From: Lentzea albida
Lineage (GTDB): Bacteria; Actinomycetota; Actinomycetes; Mycobacteriales; Pseudonocardiaceae
Assembly (NCBI RefSeq): GCF_900111005.1
Contig: NZ_FOFV01000010.1
Location: 62,001 to 126,000, forward strand
DNA: 64,000 bases
Direction of reading: 5' to 3'
Part shown: positions 41,074 through 49,382 of the stretch, one piece after another
How the letters are laid out: the number at the start of each line of letters is the position of its first letter
How positions within the stretch are numbered: position 1 is the stretch's first letter
Made by a program: the position numbers and the translations under genes
The notes under the pieces: generated by a model
Databases searched by the model: none
Seen by the model: the letters and a program-made list of their open reading frames with translations, nothing else
What the model was told of the DNA's origin: nothing

Positions 41074-42096
41074 GTGCGACACACCACGCTTCATCGGTAC
41101 GGCACGGCGTTCACCGCGGTCCTGACCTTCCTAGGCGTCCTGGTCGCGGTGGCACCGCAGGCCCAGGCGTTCCCGAGGTCGTCGCGGCAGAACGTGATCA
41201 ACTACCTGACCTCGATCACCGGCCGGTACGTCGTGTCCGGCCAGCACAACAAGGAGCCGGCGAGCAACCCCGGCCAGTACACCCAGCAGGTCAAGGACAT
41301 CACGGGCCAGTACCCCGGTCTGTGGGGCGGTGACCTGATGTTCCGGCCCGAGGACGTGGCCAACCGGCAGCGGGTGGTCGACCAGGCCAAGATCGAGTGG
41401 GCCAACGGCTCGCTGGTGGCCCTGACCTGGCACGTGTGCACACCGACCGGCGGCAGCACCTGCCAGTTCGACGGCGGGGTGAAGACCCAGATCAGCCAGA
41501 GCCAGTTCACCGAGGTCGTCACCAACGGCACCGCGCTCAACACCGCGTGGAAGCGCCGCCTCGACGAGGTGGTGCCGTACCTGCGGCAGCTCAAGGACGC
41601 GGGTGTGCCGGTGCTGTTCCGCCCGTTGCACGAGATGAACGAGTCCTGGAACTGGTGGGGCAACCGGCCGGGGCCGGAGGGCGGCGCGAAGCTCTACCGC
41701 ATCACCCGCGACCACCTGGTGTCCCAGGGCCTCGACAACCTGATCTGGGTGTGGAACGTCCAGGACAACCCGGCGGGGAACTGGGCGTCGTACTACCCCG
41801 GCGCGCAGTACGTGGACGTGGTGTCGCTCGACGTCTGGTACAAGGGTCTGCCCACGTCGGGCGACTACCAGCAGATCCAGAACATCGCGGCCGGCAAGCC
41901 CGTGGCGCTCGCCGAGACCGGCAAGGTGCCGACCGCGGCGTTCCTGGACGCCCAGACCCGCTGGAGCTACTTCATGGTGTGGTCGGAACACCTGCGCGGC
42001 AACAACACCGCGGCGGAGGTCCAGGCCGGCTACTTCCACCCGCGCACCCTGAACCAGGGTGAGTTCACCGTCCCCGGCGTCGCGGTGCGGGGCTGA
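41074..42096 (+). CDS. Secreted GH26 beta-mannanase
   Basis: A 340-residue secreted glycoside hydrolase with signal peptide (VLTFLGVLVAVAPQAQA). GH26 marks: QHNKEPASNPGQY near the N-terminus, the acid/base Glu in FRPLHEMNESWNWW, IWVWNVQDN, and nucleophile Glu in PVALAETGKVP. It should cut beta-1,4-mannan outside the cell. No carbohydrate-binding module is fused, which is short for this family in actinobacteria. GTG 41074 follows a GAGGAGGAG site. Regulation by the upstream LacI-type protein is likely. Confidence 0.92.
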   Translation: MRHTTLHRYGTAFTAVLTFLGVLVAVAPQAQAFPRSSRQNVINYLTSITGRYVVSGQHNKEPASNPGQYTQQVKDITGQYPGLWGGDLMFRPEDVANRQRVVDQAKIEWANGSLVALTWHVCTPTGGSTCQFDGGVKTQISQSQFTEVVTNGTALNTAWKRRLDEVVPYLRQLKDAGVPVLFRPLHEMNESWNWWGNRPGPEGGAKLYRITRDHLVSQGLDNLIWVWNVQDNPAGNWASYYPGAQYVDVVSLDVWYKGLPTSGDYQQIQNIAAGKPVALAETGKVPTAAFLDAQTRWSYFMVWSEHLRGNNTAAEVQAGYFHPRTLNQGEFTVPGVAVRG

Positions 42097-42232
42097 CACG
42101 GCGTCCTCCCGGACAGCTCTCCCGACCGTCGCGGCGCACGCCGTCAGGAACGCGTAAAGATCACCCGGAAGTGCTCTGCGGGTGGTGGGGTGCGCGGTTA
42201 TCTTGCGGGCACCGGCGGTCGAGGGAGTGTTC

Positions 42233-44167
42233 GTGGCTGATCAGCAGGTTGCCGAGGCGCCGTCGCGGCAGAAGCTCGCACACGACACCGTGCGGCTCGG
42301 TGTGGTCGTCGGGGCGCTCGGCGTGGTCTTCGGGGACATCGGGACCAGTCCCATTTACACGATCCAGACGGTCTTCAACCCCGCCGACCCGCACCCGGTA
42401 CCGGTCAGCGTCGACAACGTCTACGGGGTCGTGTCGCTGATCTTCTGGTCGGTGACGATCGTCGTGACGGTGACGTACGTGCTGCTGGCGATGCGCGTGC
42501 ACAACGACGGTGAGGGCGGGATCATGGCCCTCATCACGCTGCTGCGGCGGTGGAAGGCCAGGCAGGGGCGCAAGGCCGCGGCCACGCTCGCCGCGCTGGG
42601 GATCTTCGGCGCCGCGTTGTTCTTCGGCGACAGCATGATCACGCCGGCCATCTCGGTGCTGTCGGCCGTGGAGGGGCTGAAGGTCGTCGAGCCGGAGCTG
42701 GAGCGGTTCGTCGTGCCGATCACCGCCGTGATCATCATCGGGCTGTTCCTGGTGCAGCGGCGGGGAAGCGGCGTCGTCGGGCGGTTCTTCGGGCCCGTGA
42801 TGATCCTGTGGTTCGCGGTGATCGGGATCGCCGGGATCCGGGGCGTCGCCGCTCATCCGGAGATCCTGAAGGCGTTGTCGCCCACGTACGCGGTCGGGTT
42901 CCTGTTCGGGAACTTCGGCATCGCGTTCTTCGCACTGGCGGCCGTGGTCCTCGCGGTGACCGGCGCCGAGGCGCTGTACGCGGACATGGGCCACTTCGGG
43001 CGGCCCGCGATCGCGCGCGGCTGGTTGTTCCTGGTGTTCCCGGCCTGCGTGCTCAGCTACATGGGGCAGGGCGCGCTGGTCCTGGACGACCCGGCGAACA
43101 TCAGCGGGCCGTTCTTCCTGCTGGTGCCCGAGTGGGGGCGGTGGCCGATGGTGGTGCTGGCGACCGCCGCCACGGTGATCGCCTCCCAGGCCGTGATCAC
43201 CGGCGCGTACTCGGTGGCGTCGCAGGCCGCGCAGCTCGGGTACCTGCCCCGGTTGCGGATCGCGCACACGTCCGAGTCGACCATCGGGCAGATCTACGTG
43301 CCGTGGATCAACTGGGTGCTGCTGGTGTCGGTGCTGACGCTGGTGTTCGCGTTCCGCACGTCCGCCGCGCTGGCGTTCGCCTTCGGCATGGCGGTCACCG
43401 GGACGATCACGATCACCACGACGCTGTTCCTGTTCATCGCGCGGTGGAAGTTCGGGGCTCCGGCGTGGGCGATCGGGCTCGGCTGCGTGTTGCTGCTGGG
43501 CGTGGACCTGTTGTTCCTCGCCGCCAACCTGACGAAGCTGTTGCACGGGGCCTGGTTGCCGTTGCTGATCGGGCTGACGGCGTTCACGGTGATGACGACG
43601 TGGCAGCGCGGGCGGGCGATCGTCACGAAGGCCCGGCGCGAGGCAGAGGGGTCGTTGCGGGCGTTCATCGAGGAACTGCACGAACAGCGGCTGACGCGCG
43701 TGCCGGGATGCGCGGTGTTCCTCAACCGCGGCAAGGAGACCGCGCCGCTCGCCATGCGCGCCAACGTCGAGCACAACCACGTCCTGCACGAGCGGGTGGT
43801 GATCGTGTCGATCGAGACCGAGCCGGTGCCGAGGGTGCCGGACGAGCGGCGGGTCGAGGTCGACGAGCTCGGTTACGCCGACGACGGCATCATCCACGTC
43901 AGCGCTCGCTTCGGGTACGTGGAGACGCCGGACGTGCCCGCCGCGCTTGCGTTGCTGGACCCCACCAGGACAGAGGGCGGGCTGGACCTCGCGCAGGCGC
44001 GCTACTTCCTGTCGAAGATCGAGCTGCAGCGCGGACCGAAGCGGACGATGGCGGGCTGGCGCAAGCGGTTGTTCGTGGCCACCTCCTACATCACGGCGGA
44101 CGCGGCCGAGCACTTCGGATTGCCCCGAGAGCGAACAGTGATCATGGGCGCGCACATCGATGTTTAG
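42233..44167 (+). CDS. kup: Kup-type potassium uptake protein
   Basis: A 644-residue K+ transporter. Family marks: VFGDIGTSPIYTIQTVF, the NDGEGGIMALITLL segment, ALFFGDSMITPAISVLSA, TGAEALYADMGHFGR and SQAVITGAYSV. About twelve membrane helices are followed by a cytoplasmic C-terminal domain of roughly 180 residues. It takes up K+ with H+. GTG 42233 has GAGGGAG six bases upstream and was preferred to an ATG-like codon at 42182. No c-di-AMP riboswitch is seen upstream. Confidence 0.95.
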   Translation: MADQQVAEAPSRQKLAHDTVRLGVVVGALGVVFGDIGTSPIYTIQTVFNPADPHPVPVSVDNVYGVVSLIFWSVTIVVTVTYVLLAMRVHNDGEGGIMALITLLRRWKARQGRKAAATLAALGIFGAALFFGDSMITPAISVLSAVEGLKVVEPELERFVVPITAVIIIGLFLVQRRGSGVVGRFFGPVMILWFAVIGIAGIRGVAAHPEILKALSPTYAVGFLFGNFGIAFFALAAVVLAVTGAEALYADMGHFGRPAIARGWLFLVFPACVLSYMGQGALVLDDPANISGPFFLLVPEWGRWPMVVLATAATVIASQAVITGAYSVASQAAQLGYLPRLRIAHTSESTIGQIYVPWINWVLLVSVLTLVFAFRTSAALAFAFGMAVTGTITITTTLFLFIARWKFGAPAWAIGLGCVLLLGVDLLFLAANLTKLLHGAWLPLLIGLTAFTVMTTWQRGRAIVTKARREAEGSLRAFIEELHEQRLTRVPGCAVFLNRGKETAPLAMRANVEHNHVLHERVVIVSIETEPVPRVPDERRVEVDELGYADDGIIHVSARFGYVETPDVPAALALLDPTRTEGGLDLAQARYFLSKIELQRGPKRTMAGWRKRLFVATSYITADAAEHFGLPRERTVIMGAHIDV

Positions 44168-44175
44168 GTGTAACC

Positions 44176-44778
44176 ATGACGGACGCCTACCTGAAGCTCG
44201 AACCGACCACCGAAGGCCCTGTGGTCGTGCTGGTGGCGGGGATCCCCGGCGCGGGCAAGAGCACGCTCGCCGAGTCGCTGGCCCGTGCGTGGCGCGGTCC
44301 GATCGTCTCGATGGACTGGGTGCAGGGCACGGTCACGCAGTTCCCCGAGCTCTCGGACGACGCGGCGAGGGGGCTGGTGGACCTGAACCTCACGGCCTCC
44401 CTGGCGCGGCACGTGACGCTCGGGATCGACGTGGTCGTCGACGTGGCAGCACACACCCTCGAGGCTCGTGCGCAGTGGCGTGAGCTCGTTGAACGGCTGG
44501 GTGGGGTGTTCGTCGGCGTCGAGTGCGTGTGCTCCGACGAACGTCTGCACCGCGAGCGCGTCGAGGGTCGCGACAGGGGCATTCCCGGGTGGTACCCCAC
44601 GGTTCCCTGGGAGCACGTGCAACGGATGCGGGGCCTGTGGGAGCCGTGGGAGGACGACCACCTCGTACTCGACTCGGCCGTGGAAACGCCGGAGGGCTCG
44701 CTCGCGAAGGTGCTGGAGGTGGTGCGGGGCCTGCGGTCAACAGGGGAGACCGCAGACCCCGGGATCCTGGGCCGTTAG
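44176..44778 (+). CDS. AAA-type small kinase
   Basis: A 200-residue P-loop protein. Walker A LVAGIPGAGKSTLAESLA, then DVVVDVAAHTLEARAQWREL (resembling kinases that phosphorylate small molecules) and CVCSDERLHRERVEGR, the LID-like Arg-rich part. The likely group is AAA_33/zeta-toxin-like kinases; the substrate is unknown. It starts eight bases after kup, so it may share its transcript. The convergent flavoprotein gene ends 13 bases later. Confidence 0.82.
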   Translation: MTDAYLKLEPTTEGPVVVLVAGIPGAGKSTLAESLARAWRGPIVSMDWVQGTVTQFPELSDDAARGLVDLNLTASLARHVTLGIDVVVDVAAHTLEARAQWRELVERLGGVFVGVECVCSDERLHRERVEGRDRGIPGWYPTVPWEHVQRMRGLWEPWEDDHLVLDSAVETPEGSLAKVLEVVRGLRSTGETADPGILGR

Positions 44779-44791
44779 GCGTTCTCAGCCG

Positions 44792-46573
44792 TCAGGCGCT
44801 CTCCGCCGCCGCACCCCGGCCCGCCGCGCGCCCGGAGAACAGGCAGCCGCCGAGGAACGTCCCCTCCAGCGCGCGGTAGCCGTGCACGCCGCCACCGCCG
44901 AACCCGGCCACCTCGCCCGCCGCGTACAGGCCGCGGATCGGCTGGCCGTTCGACCCGAGGACGCGGCCGGTGAGGTCGGTCTGCAGGCCGCCCAGCGTCT
45001 TGCGGGTCAGGATGTTCATCCGGATCGCGATCAACGGGCCGGAGCCGGAGTCGAGGATCTTGTGCAACGACGCCGTGCGCGCGAGGCTGTCCCCGCTGTA
45101 CGCCAGGGAGTTGCGGATCCCCATCACCTGCAGGTCCTTGGTGAACGGGTTGTCGACCTGCTGGTCGCGCGCGACGATCTGGCGGCGCAGCTCGTCGAGG
45201 TTGATCAGGTTCTGGCCGGTCAGCGCGTTCATCCCGGCGACGAGGTCCGGCAGGTTGTTCTTGATGACGAAGTCCACGCCCTTGTCCATGAACGCCTTCA
45301 CCGGCGGCGGCGTGCTGTTCAGCAGTCGCATGGCGAGGTAGGCGACGAGGTTCTTGGCGGTGATCTCCGGGTTCTGCTCGGAGCCGGAGAGCACGAACTC
45401 CTTGTCGATGATCTTCTTGTTGAGGATGAACCACGAGTAGTCGTGGCCCGACCTGCCGATCAGCTCGAGCGTGCCGAGCGTGTCGAGCGACGGGATGCCG
45501 GGGTTCGCGAACCGGCGCCCGCGGGCGTCGAACCACAGCGACGACGGCGCGGCCAGCACGCGGATGCCGTGGTCCGGCCAGATCGGCGTGTGGTTGATCA
45601 TGCCCTCGGTGTAGTGCCACATGCGGTCGCGGTTGACCAGGCGCGCGCCGGCCAGTTCCGAGATCGCGAGCATGCGGCCGTCGACGTGCGCGGGCACACC
45701 GGTGACCAGCCGCTGCGGCGCGGGACCCAGGCGAGCGGGCCAGTTGCGGCGCACCAGGTCCTTGTTGGCGCCGATGCCCCCCGAGGTGACGACGACCATC
45801 GGCGCGTACAGCTCGAAGTCGCCGACCTTCTTGCGGGAGCTGGGCGTGCCGCGGGCGGCGCTGCTGGCCTCGAGGACGCTGCCGCGCACGCCGGTGACGG
45901 CGCCGTTCGACGTGATCAGGGCGTCGACCTGGTGCCGGAACTTGAACGTGACCTTGTTGTCGCGGACGGCGTCGCGGACCTTCTTCTCGAACGGCTCCAT
46001 CACGCCCGGTCCGGTGCCGAGCGTCATGTGGAAGCGCGGCACCGAGTTGCCGGGGCCGTCGGCGAGCTGCCCGCCGCGCTCGGCCCAGCCGACGATCGGC
46101 ACCCAGCGGACGCCGAGCCCGTAGAGCCAGTCGCGCTTCTCACCGGCGGCGAAGTTCAGGTACGCCTCGGCCCACTTGGCGGCCCAGAAGTCCTCGCCCA
46201 GCGGGTCGTTCACGCCGCGGTCGAACCCGGCGGTGTTGAACCAGTCGGCGCGCGCCAGTTCGAGGGAGTCCTTGATGCCCGCGGTGCGCTGCTCCGGGGA
46301 GTTGACGAAGAAGAGACCACCGAGCGACCAGAAGGCCTGACCGCCCAGGCTGGCCTCGGGTTCCTGGTCGAGCAGCAGGACCTTGCGGCCCGCCGCGGCC
46401 AGTTCGGAGGTCGCCACGAGGCCCGCGAGGCCGTGCCCGATGACGATGACGTCCGCGTCGACGCGCGGTGCCGCTCCGGCGACGGCCTGCCCCAGGGTCC
46501 CGCTCGCGGCGATCGCACCGATCGCGCCGCTCGCGGCCAGCAGGTTGCGACGGCTGATGTTCCGGTCTGACAT
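44792..46573 (-). CDS. Tat-exported FAD-binding dehydrogenase
   Basis: A 593-residue flavoprotein with a twin-arginine signal (NISRRNLLAASGAIGAI). FAD motif DVIVIGHGLAGLVATSELA, LLDQEPEASLGGQAFWSLGG, and the closing LYAAGEVAGFGGGGVHGYRA are those of the fumarate reductase/3-ketosteroid dehydrogenase flavoprotein family (KstD-like FAD-binding dehydrogenases). The substrate cannot be named. Export by Tat means it folds with FAD first. It diverges from a PucR-type regulator across 154 bases. Confidence 0.9.
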   Translation of the reverse strand: MSDRNISRRNLLAASGAIGAIAASGTLGQAVAGAAPRVDADVIVIGHGLAGLVATSELAAAGRKVLLLDQEPEASLGGQAFWSLGGLFFVNSPEQRTAGIKDSLELARADWFNTAGFDRGVNDPLGEDFWAAKWAEAYLNFAAGEKRDWLYGLGVRWVPIVGWAERGGQLADGPGNSVPRFHMTLGTGPGVMEPFEKKVRDAVRDNKVTFKFRHQVDALITSNGAVTGVRGSVLEASSAARGTPSSRKKVGDFELYAPMVVVTSGGIGANKDLVRRNWPARLGPAPQRLVTGVPAHVDGRMLAISELAGARLVNRDRMWHYTEGMINHTPIWPDHGIRVLAAPSSLWFDARGRRFANPGIPSLDTLGTLELIGRSGHDYSWFILNKKIIDKEFVLSGSEQNPEITAKNLVAYLAMRLLNSTPPPVKAFMDKGVDFVIKNNLPDLVAGMNALTGQNLINLDELRRQIVARDQQVDNPFTKDLQVMGIRNSLAYSGDSLARTASLHKILDSGSGPLIAIRMNILTRKTLGGLQTDLTGRVLGSNGQPIRGLYAAGEVAGFGGGGVHGYRALEGTFLGGCLFSGRAAGRGAAAESA

Positions 46574-46727
46574 CCCAGGGCCTTCCTCGTTGAAGGGTGG
46601 TGCCAACGCGAATTACTCTCGCGTAAAGCAACTAACCAGCAACGGGAGAGCGGGGCATAGGGTCCCGTCCCCAAACGGCGACGGCTGTGTTGTGGCCGTC
46701 ACACAACGTGGTGTTTGCGGAGGCGCT

Positions 46728-47867
46728 GTGCCGGGGATGTCCGCGATGGTCCGCCAGGTGCTCGAAGCCGTCGCCGCGGACGACAAGGTGGTCGAGAGGG
46801 TCGTCGACGCCGCCCGCGGCCACTCGCCCGAGGTCGCCCGGCTGCCCGCCGAGGAGAACCGCCGGCACATCGCGTTCCTGCTGTCCGAGGGGATCGCGCA
46901 CCTCGAACGCGGCGGTGCGCCCGACGACGGGGACTTCTCCGCGGCGCTGGCGCTGGGGGCCGACCGCGCCGCGCAGGGCGTGTCGATGGCGGGACTGCTG
47001 CGCGGGGTGCACGCCGGGCGCACCGAGCTGATCAGGGCGGCCGTCGAGCTCGCGCGGTCACTGGGCGTCGACGACGGCACGATCCTCGACTTCATGATCG
47101 ACCTCGACCACTACGTCGGCGCGGTCGAACGGCACATCGTCAGCGGCTACCACACCGCCGAGCTGCAGCTGTCCCGCACGGCCCGCGACCTGAACGCCCA
47201 GGTGCTGCGGCGGTTGCTGGTCTCGGGCGACTTCCCGGACGTCTCCGAGCTCGCGCGGGCCGGGCTGCGCCCCGACGGCCGGTACCACTGCGTGGTGTCC
47301 GGGGTGACCGACCCGAGCCACGCGCGGACGCTGGAACAGCGGCTGCACACGTCCGGCGGTGTCTTCGGACTGGTCGAGGGACGGCTCGCGGGACTCACGC
47401 ACGTGCCGCCCACTTGGTCGGACGACCTGCTCGTGGTGTCGCCCGCGACCGCGCTGAAGTCGTTGCGGGGCACGTACTCGATGTGCGCGCAGGCCCTGGC
47501 GGCGGCGGGCGCCTCCTGCGGCGTGCGGCTGCTGACCGACCTCGCCGGTGAGACCGCTCTCGCTGCGTTCCCGGCGCTGGCCGAGACGCTGGCGGACTCG
47601 CTGCTCGGCCAGCTCGACCCGAAGAGCTCGTTCCACCACGAGATGGTGGTGACGGCGTTGTGCTACTTGGACAACGGCGGCCGGCTCAGCGCGACGGCCA
47701 CGGCGTTGCACATCCACGCGAACACCGTGCGGTACCGGCTGGACCGGCTCGTGGAGCTGAGCGGTGCCGACCTCGGCGACGACCCGGACGCGGGGCGTTC
47801 CCACGTGCTGACGACGCTGCACACCTGGTGGGCGCTGCGGTCGTGGCTCGACCGCAGCGCCCGGTAG
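46728..47867 (+). CDS. PucR-like helix-turn-helix regulator
   Basis: About 379 residues. The C-terminal PucR HTH is clear (ALCYLDNGGRLSATATALHI and HANTVRYRLDRLVELSGADL). The central part is a GGDEF-like/RsbR-like sensor; the N-terminal 130 residues are helical. PucR proteins control genes of purine, amino-acid or other catabolism. The start may be GTG 46728 or ATG 46737; GGAGG lies between both options. The gene is divergent from the flavoprotein gene, its likely target. Confidence 0.88.
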   Translation: MPGMSAMVRQVLEAVAADDKVVERVVDAARGHSPEVARLPAEENRRHIAFLLSEGIAHLERGGAPDDGDFSAALALGADRAAQGVSMAGLLRGVHAGRTELIRAAVELARSLGVDDGTILDFMIDLDHYVGAVERHIVSGYHTAELQLSRTARDLNAQVLRRLLVSGDFPDVSELARAGLRPDGRYHCVVSGVTDPSHARTLEQRLHTSGGVFGLVEGRLAGLTHVPPTWSDDLLVVSPATALKSLRGTYSMCAQALAAAGASCGVRLLTDLAGETALAAFPALAETLADSLLGQLDPKSSFHHEMVVTALCYLDNGGRLSATATALHIHANTVRYRLDRLVELSGADLGDDPDAGRSHVLTTLHTWWALRSWLDRSAR

Positions 47868-47870
47868 GAC

Positions 47871-48284
47871 TCAGAGCCGGTAGAAGTTCGCGTAGTGGTC
47901 GGGGGAGAAGTAGACGACGTTCGCGGTGCGGTCGACGATGATCCGGTACGCGTCCCGGGAAGCGCCGCACGCGCGCGGGTAGACGTCGAACTCGAGGTAG
48001 CTGTGGCCGGCCGGGAGCTGGCCCTCGCGGTTCTGGTGCACACCGCCCGCGTAGTTGCACTGCCCGTTCGGCCAGCCGCTGACCCAGCCGCGCGTGCTCG
48101 GGTAGCTCCTGGACTTCCAGGAGGTGTTGGCGCTCCTGGCCGCGTCACACCGCGACTGCGTGCAGGACTGGTAGACGGCCGCGTCGGCGGCGGGCGCCAC
48201 GACGGTGGTGATGCCCAGCACCGAGGCGACGACCGCGAGGGCGGCGAACAGGCGACGTGTCCGGTGTTGCTGCAGGGAATGCAC
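47871..48284 (-). CDS. Secreted guanyl-specific ribonuclease, RNase Sa/T1 type
   Basis: A 137-residue protein with a Sec signal peptide (LFAALAVVASVLGITTVVAPA, cleavage near ADAA). The mature C-terminal half fits the microbial ribonuclease family (PF00545): the Glu of SYLEFDVYP, the Arg of DAYRIIVD and the His of SPDHYANF are the catalytic triad known from RNase Sa and barnase. Four cysteines (QSCTQSRCD, GQCNYAGG, RACGASRD) can make two disulfides. It should cut RNA outside the cell. No barstar-like inhibitor is next to it. It converges with the PucR gene three bases apart. Confidence 0.87.
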   Translation of the reverse strand: MHSLQQHRTRRLFAALAVVASVLGITTVVAPAADAAVYQSCTQSRCDAARSANTSWKSRSYPSTRGWVSGWPNGQCNYAGGVHQNREGQLPAGHSYLEFDVYPRACGASRDAYRIIVDRTANVVYFSPDHYANFYRL

Positions 48285-48447
48285 TTCAGACCTCCATCGG
48301 CAGGGAACGAGGAACGTCCTGATCTTTTCCGTTGATCACCACGAGCCGATGAACGGCAGGGAACCATCCGCACAACTGTGGCCTCCCCACGCTCGCACAC
48401 CCGGTGACGTGGCGCACGGCTTGATCGTCCGACGACTCCGAAAGCCC

Positions 48448-48461
48448 GAGTTGATCAACTC
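48448..48461. promoter_or_regulatory. Perfect 14-bp palindrome upstream of CBM2 lipoprotein
   Basis: GAGTTGATCAACTC is a perfect palindrome; a related half GTTGATCAC sits near 48332. It lies in the 222-base divergent region 12 bases before the -35 of the lipoprotein gene. It could be an operator; the binding protein is unknown. Confidence 0.5.
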
Positions 48462-48472
48462 CGAACAGCCGA

Positions 48473-48500
48473 TTGCGGACGCTGCCTCCGGCGATAGATT
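48473..48500 (+). promoter_or_regulatory. Promoter of the CBM2 lipoprotein gene
   Basis: TTGCGG (48473-48478) and TAGATT (48495-48500) are 16 bases apart. The -10 ends six bases before ATG 48507, so the message should be leaderless. Confidence 0.5.
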
Positions 48501-48506
48501 TGTCGA

Positions 48507-49313
48507 ATGGCAGCACGGAAGCACTTCATGGTGCTGTTGACCTTGCTCGTGGCCGGGTGCACGGCCTCGCAGGACGGCAGGCCCCTCCCCGCGGCACAAA
48601 CTCCTTCGTCGTCCACAGCGGAGAGCGAGCCGTCCACAAAGGTGCGAGCCGTTCTGGACGCTCGCAACGTCGAACTCGCCGACGGCACGCGCGTGCGCGT
48701 CGCGCTGCTGGCCGAACCGACGTCGTGCGCCGCCCCCGCCGCTCTCGAGTTCGCGACGAAGACGTTGCTGGACAAGGAAGTCCGCGTGCGCAGCATCACG
48801 CCCGGCGAGGTCTCGCTGGAGCTGCCGGACGGCACCGACTACGCGCTGCTCGCCGTGAGCAGCGGTGCCCTGCGTGTCAGCGGCGCCGACGGCGGTCCGC
48901 TGGTCGAGGCGGAAAGCAAGGCGTCCCAGGCGAAACTCGGCCTGTGGGGACAGGGCGACTGCGCCGCCCCGACGTCCACGCCGCCGCCCCCGCCGTCCTG
49001 CGTGGTCGTCTACCGGATCACCGGCCAGTGGTCCGGCGCGTTCCAGGCCGAGGTGACCGTGCGCAACGTCAGCGGCGCGTTGGTCGAGGGCTGGACGGTG
49101 CGGTGGCGGTTCGCGGAAGGGGAGAGCATCGCGCAGCTGTGGAACGGCACGGCGTCCCAGTCCGGGGTGAACGTGAGCGTGACCAACGCCGACTACAACG
49201 CGTTGATCGTCGCGGACGGCTCGGTGTCGTTCGGTTTCAACGGCTCCACCACGGTGCCCAGCACGCCGCCGGTCTCGTTCAGCCTGAACGGCAACGCCTG
49301 CACCACCGGGTAG
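48507..49313 (+). CDS. Lipoprotein: SNase-like fold plus CBM2
   Basis: A 268-residue lipoprotein (signal HFMVLLTLLVAGCTA, lipobox LVAGC). Residues about 45-150 look like a staphylococcal nuclease fold: VELADGTRVRVALL, EFATKTLLDKEVRVR, DGTDYALLAV and ASQAKLGLWGQGDC align with its strands, but the DGDT, Arg-Glu and second Arg active-site residues are missing, so catalysis is unlikely. After a Pro-rich linker (STPPPPPSC) comes a family 2 carbohydrate-binding module: CVVVYRITGQWSGAFQAEV, GWTVRWRF and LWNGTASQSG carry the three surface Trp. It should bind cellulose or chitin at the cell surface. Confidence 0.82.
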   Translation: MAARKHFMVLLTLLVAGCTASQDGRPLPAAQTPSSSTAESEPSTKVRAVLDARNVELADGTRVRVALLAEPTSCAAPAALEFATKTLLDKEVRVRSITPGEVSLELPDGTDYALLAVSSGALRVSGADGGPLVEAESKASQAKLGLWGQGDCAAPTSTPPPPPSCVVVYRITGQWSGAFQAEVTVRNVSGALVEGWTVRWRFAEGESIAQLWNGTASQSGVNVSVTNADYNALIVADGSVSFGFNGSTTVPSTPPVSFSLNGNACTTG

Positions 49314-49368
49314 CGGCCGGGCTTCCACTGGGTGGAAAGACGCTGTCGACGCGGGCGCGGCGGTTGCC

Positions 49369-49374
49369 TAACCT
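49369..49374 (+). promoter_or_regulatory. Putative -10 box of the pca operon
   Basis: TAACCT lies eight bases before GTG 49383. No ribosome site is present, so the operon message may be leaderless. Confidence 0.35.
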
Positions 49375-49382
49375 CTGATCAC

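Noticed and set aside
42097..42232. c-di-AMP (ydaO) riboswitch before kup
   Set aside because: The gap is only 136 bases and lacks the conserved ydaO elements I would expect; kup is often but not always controlled that way.
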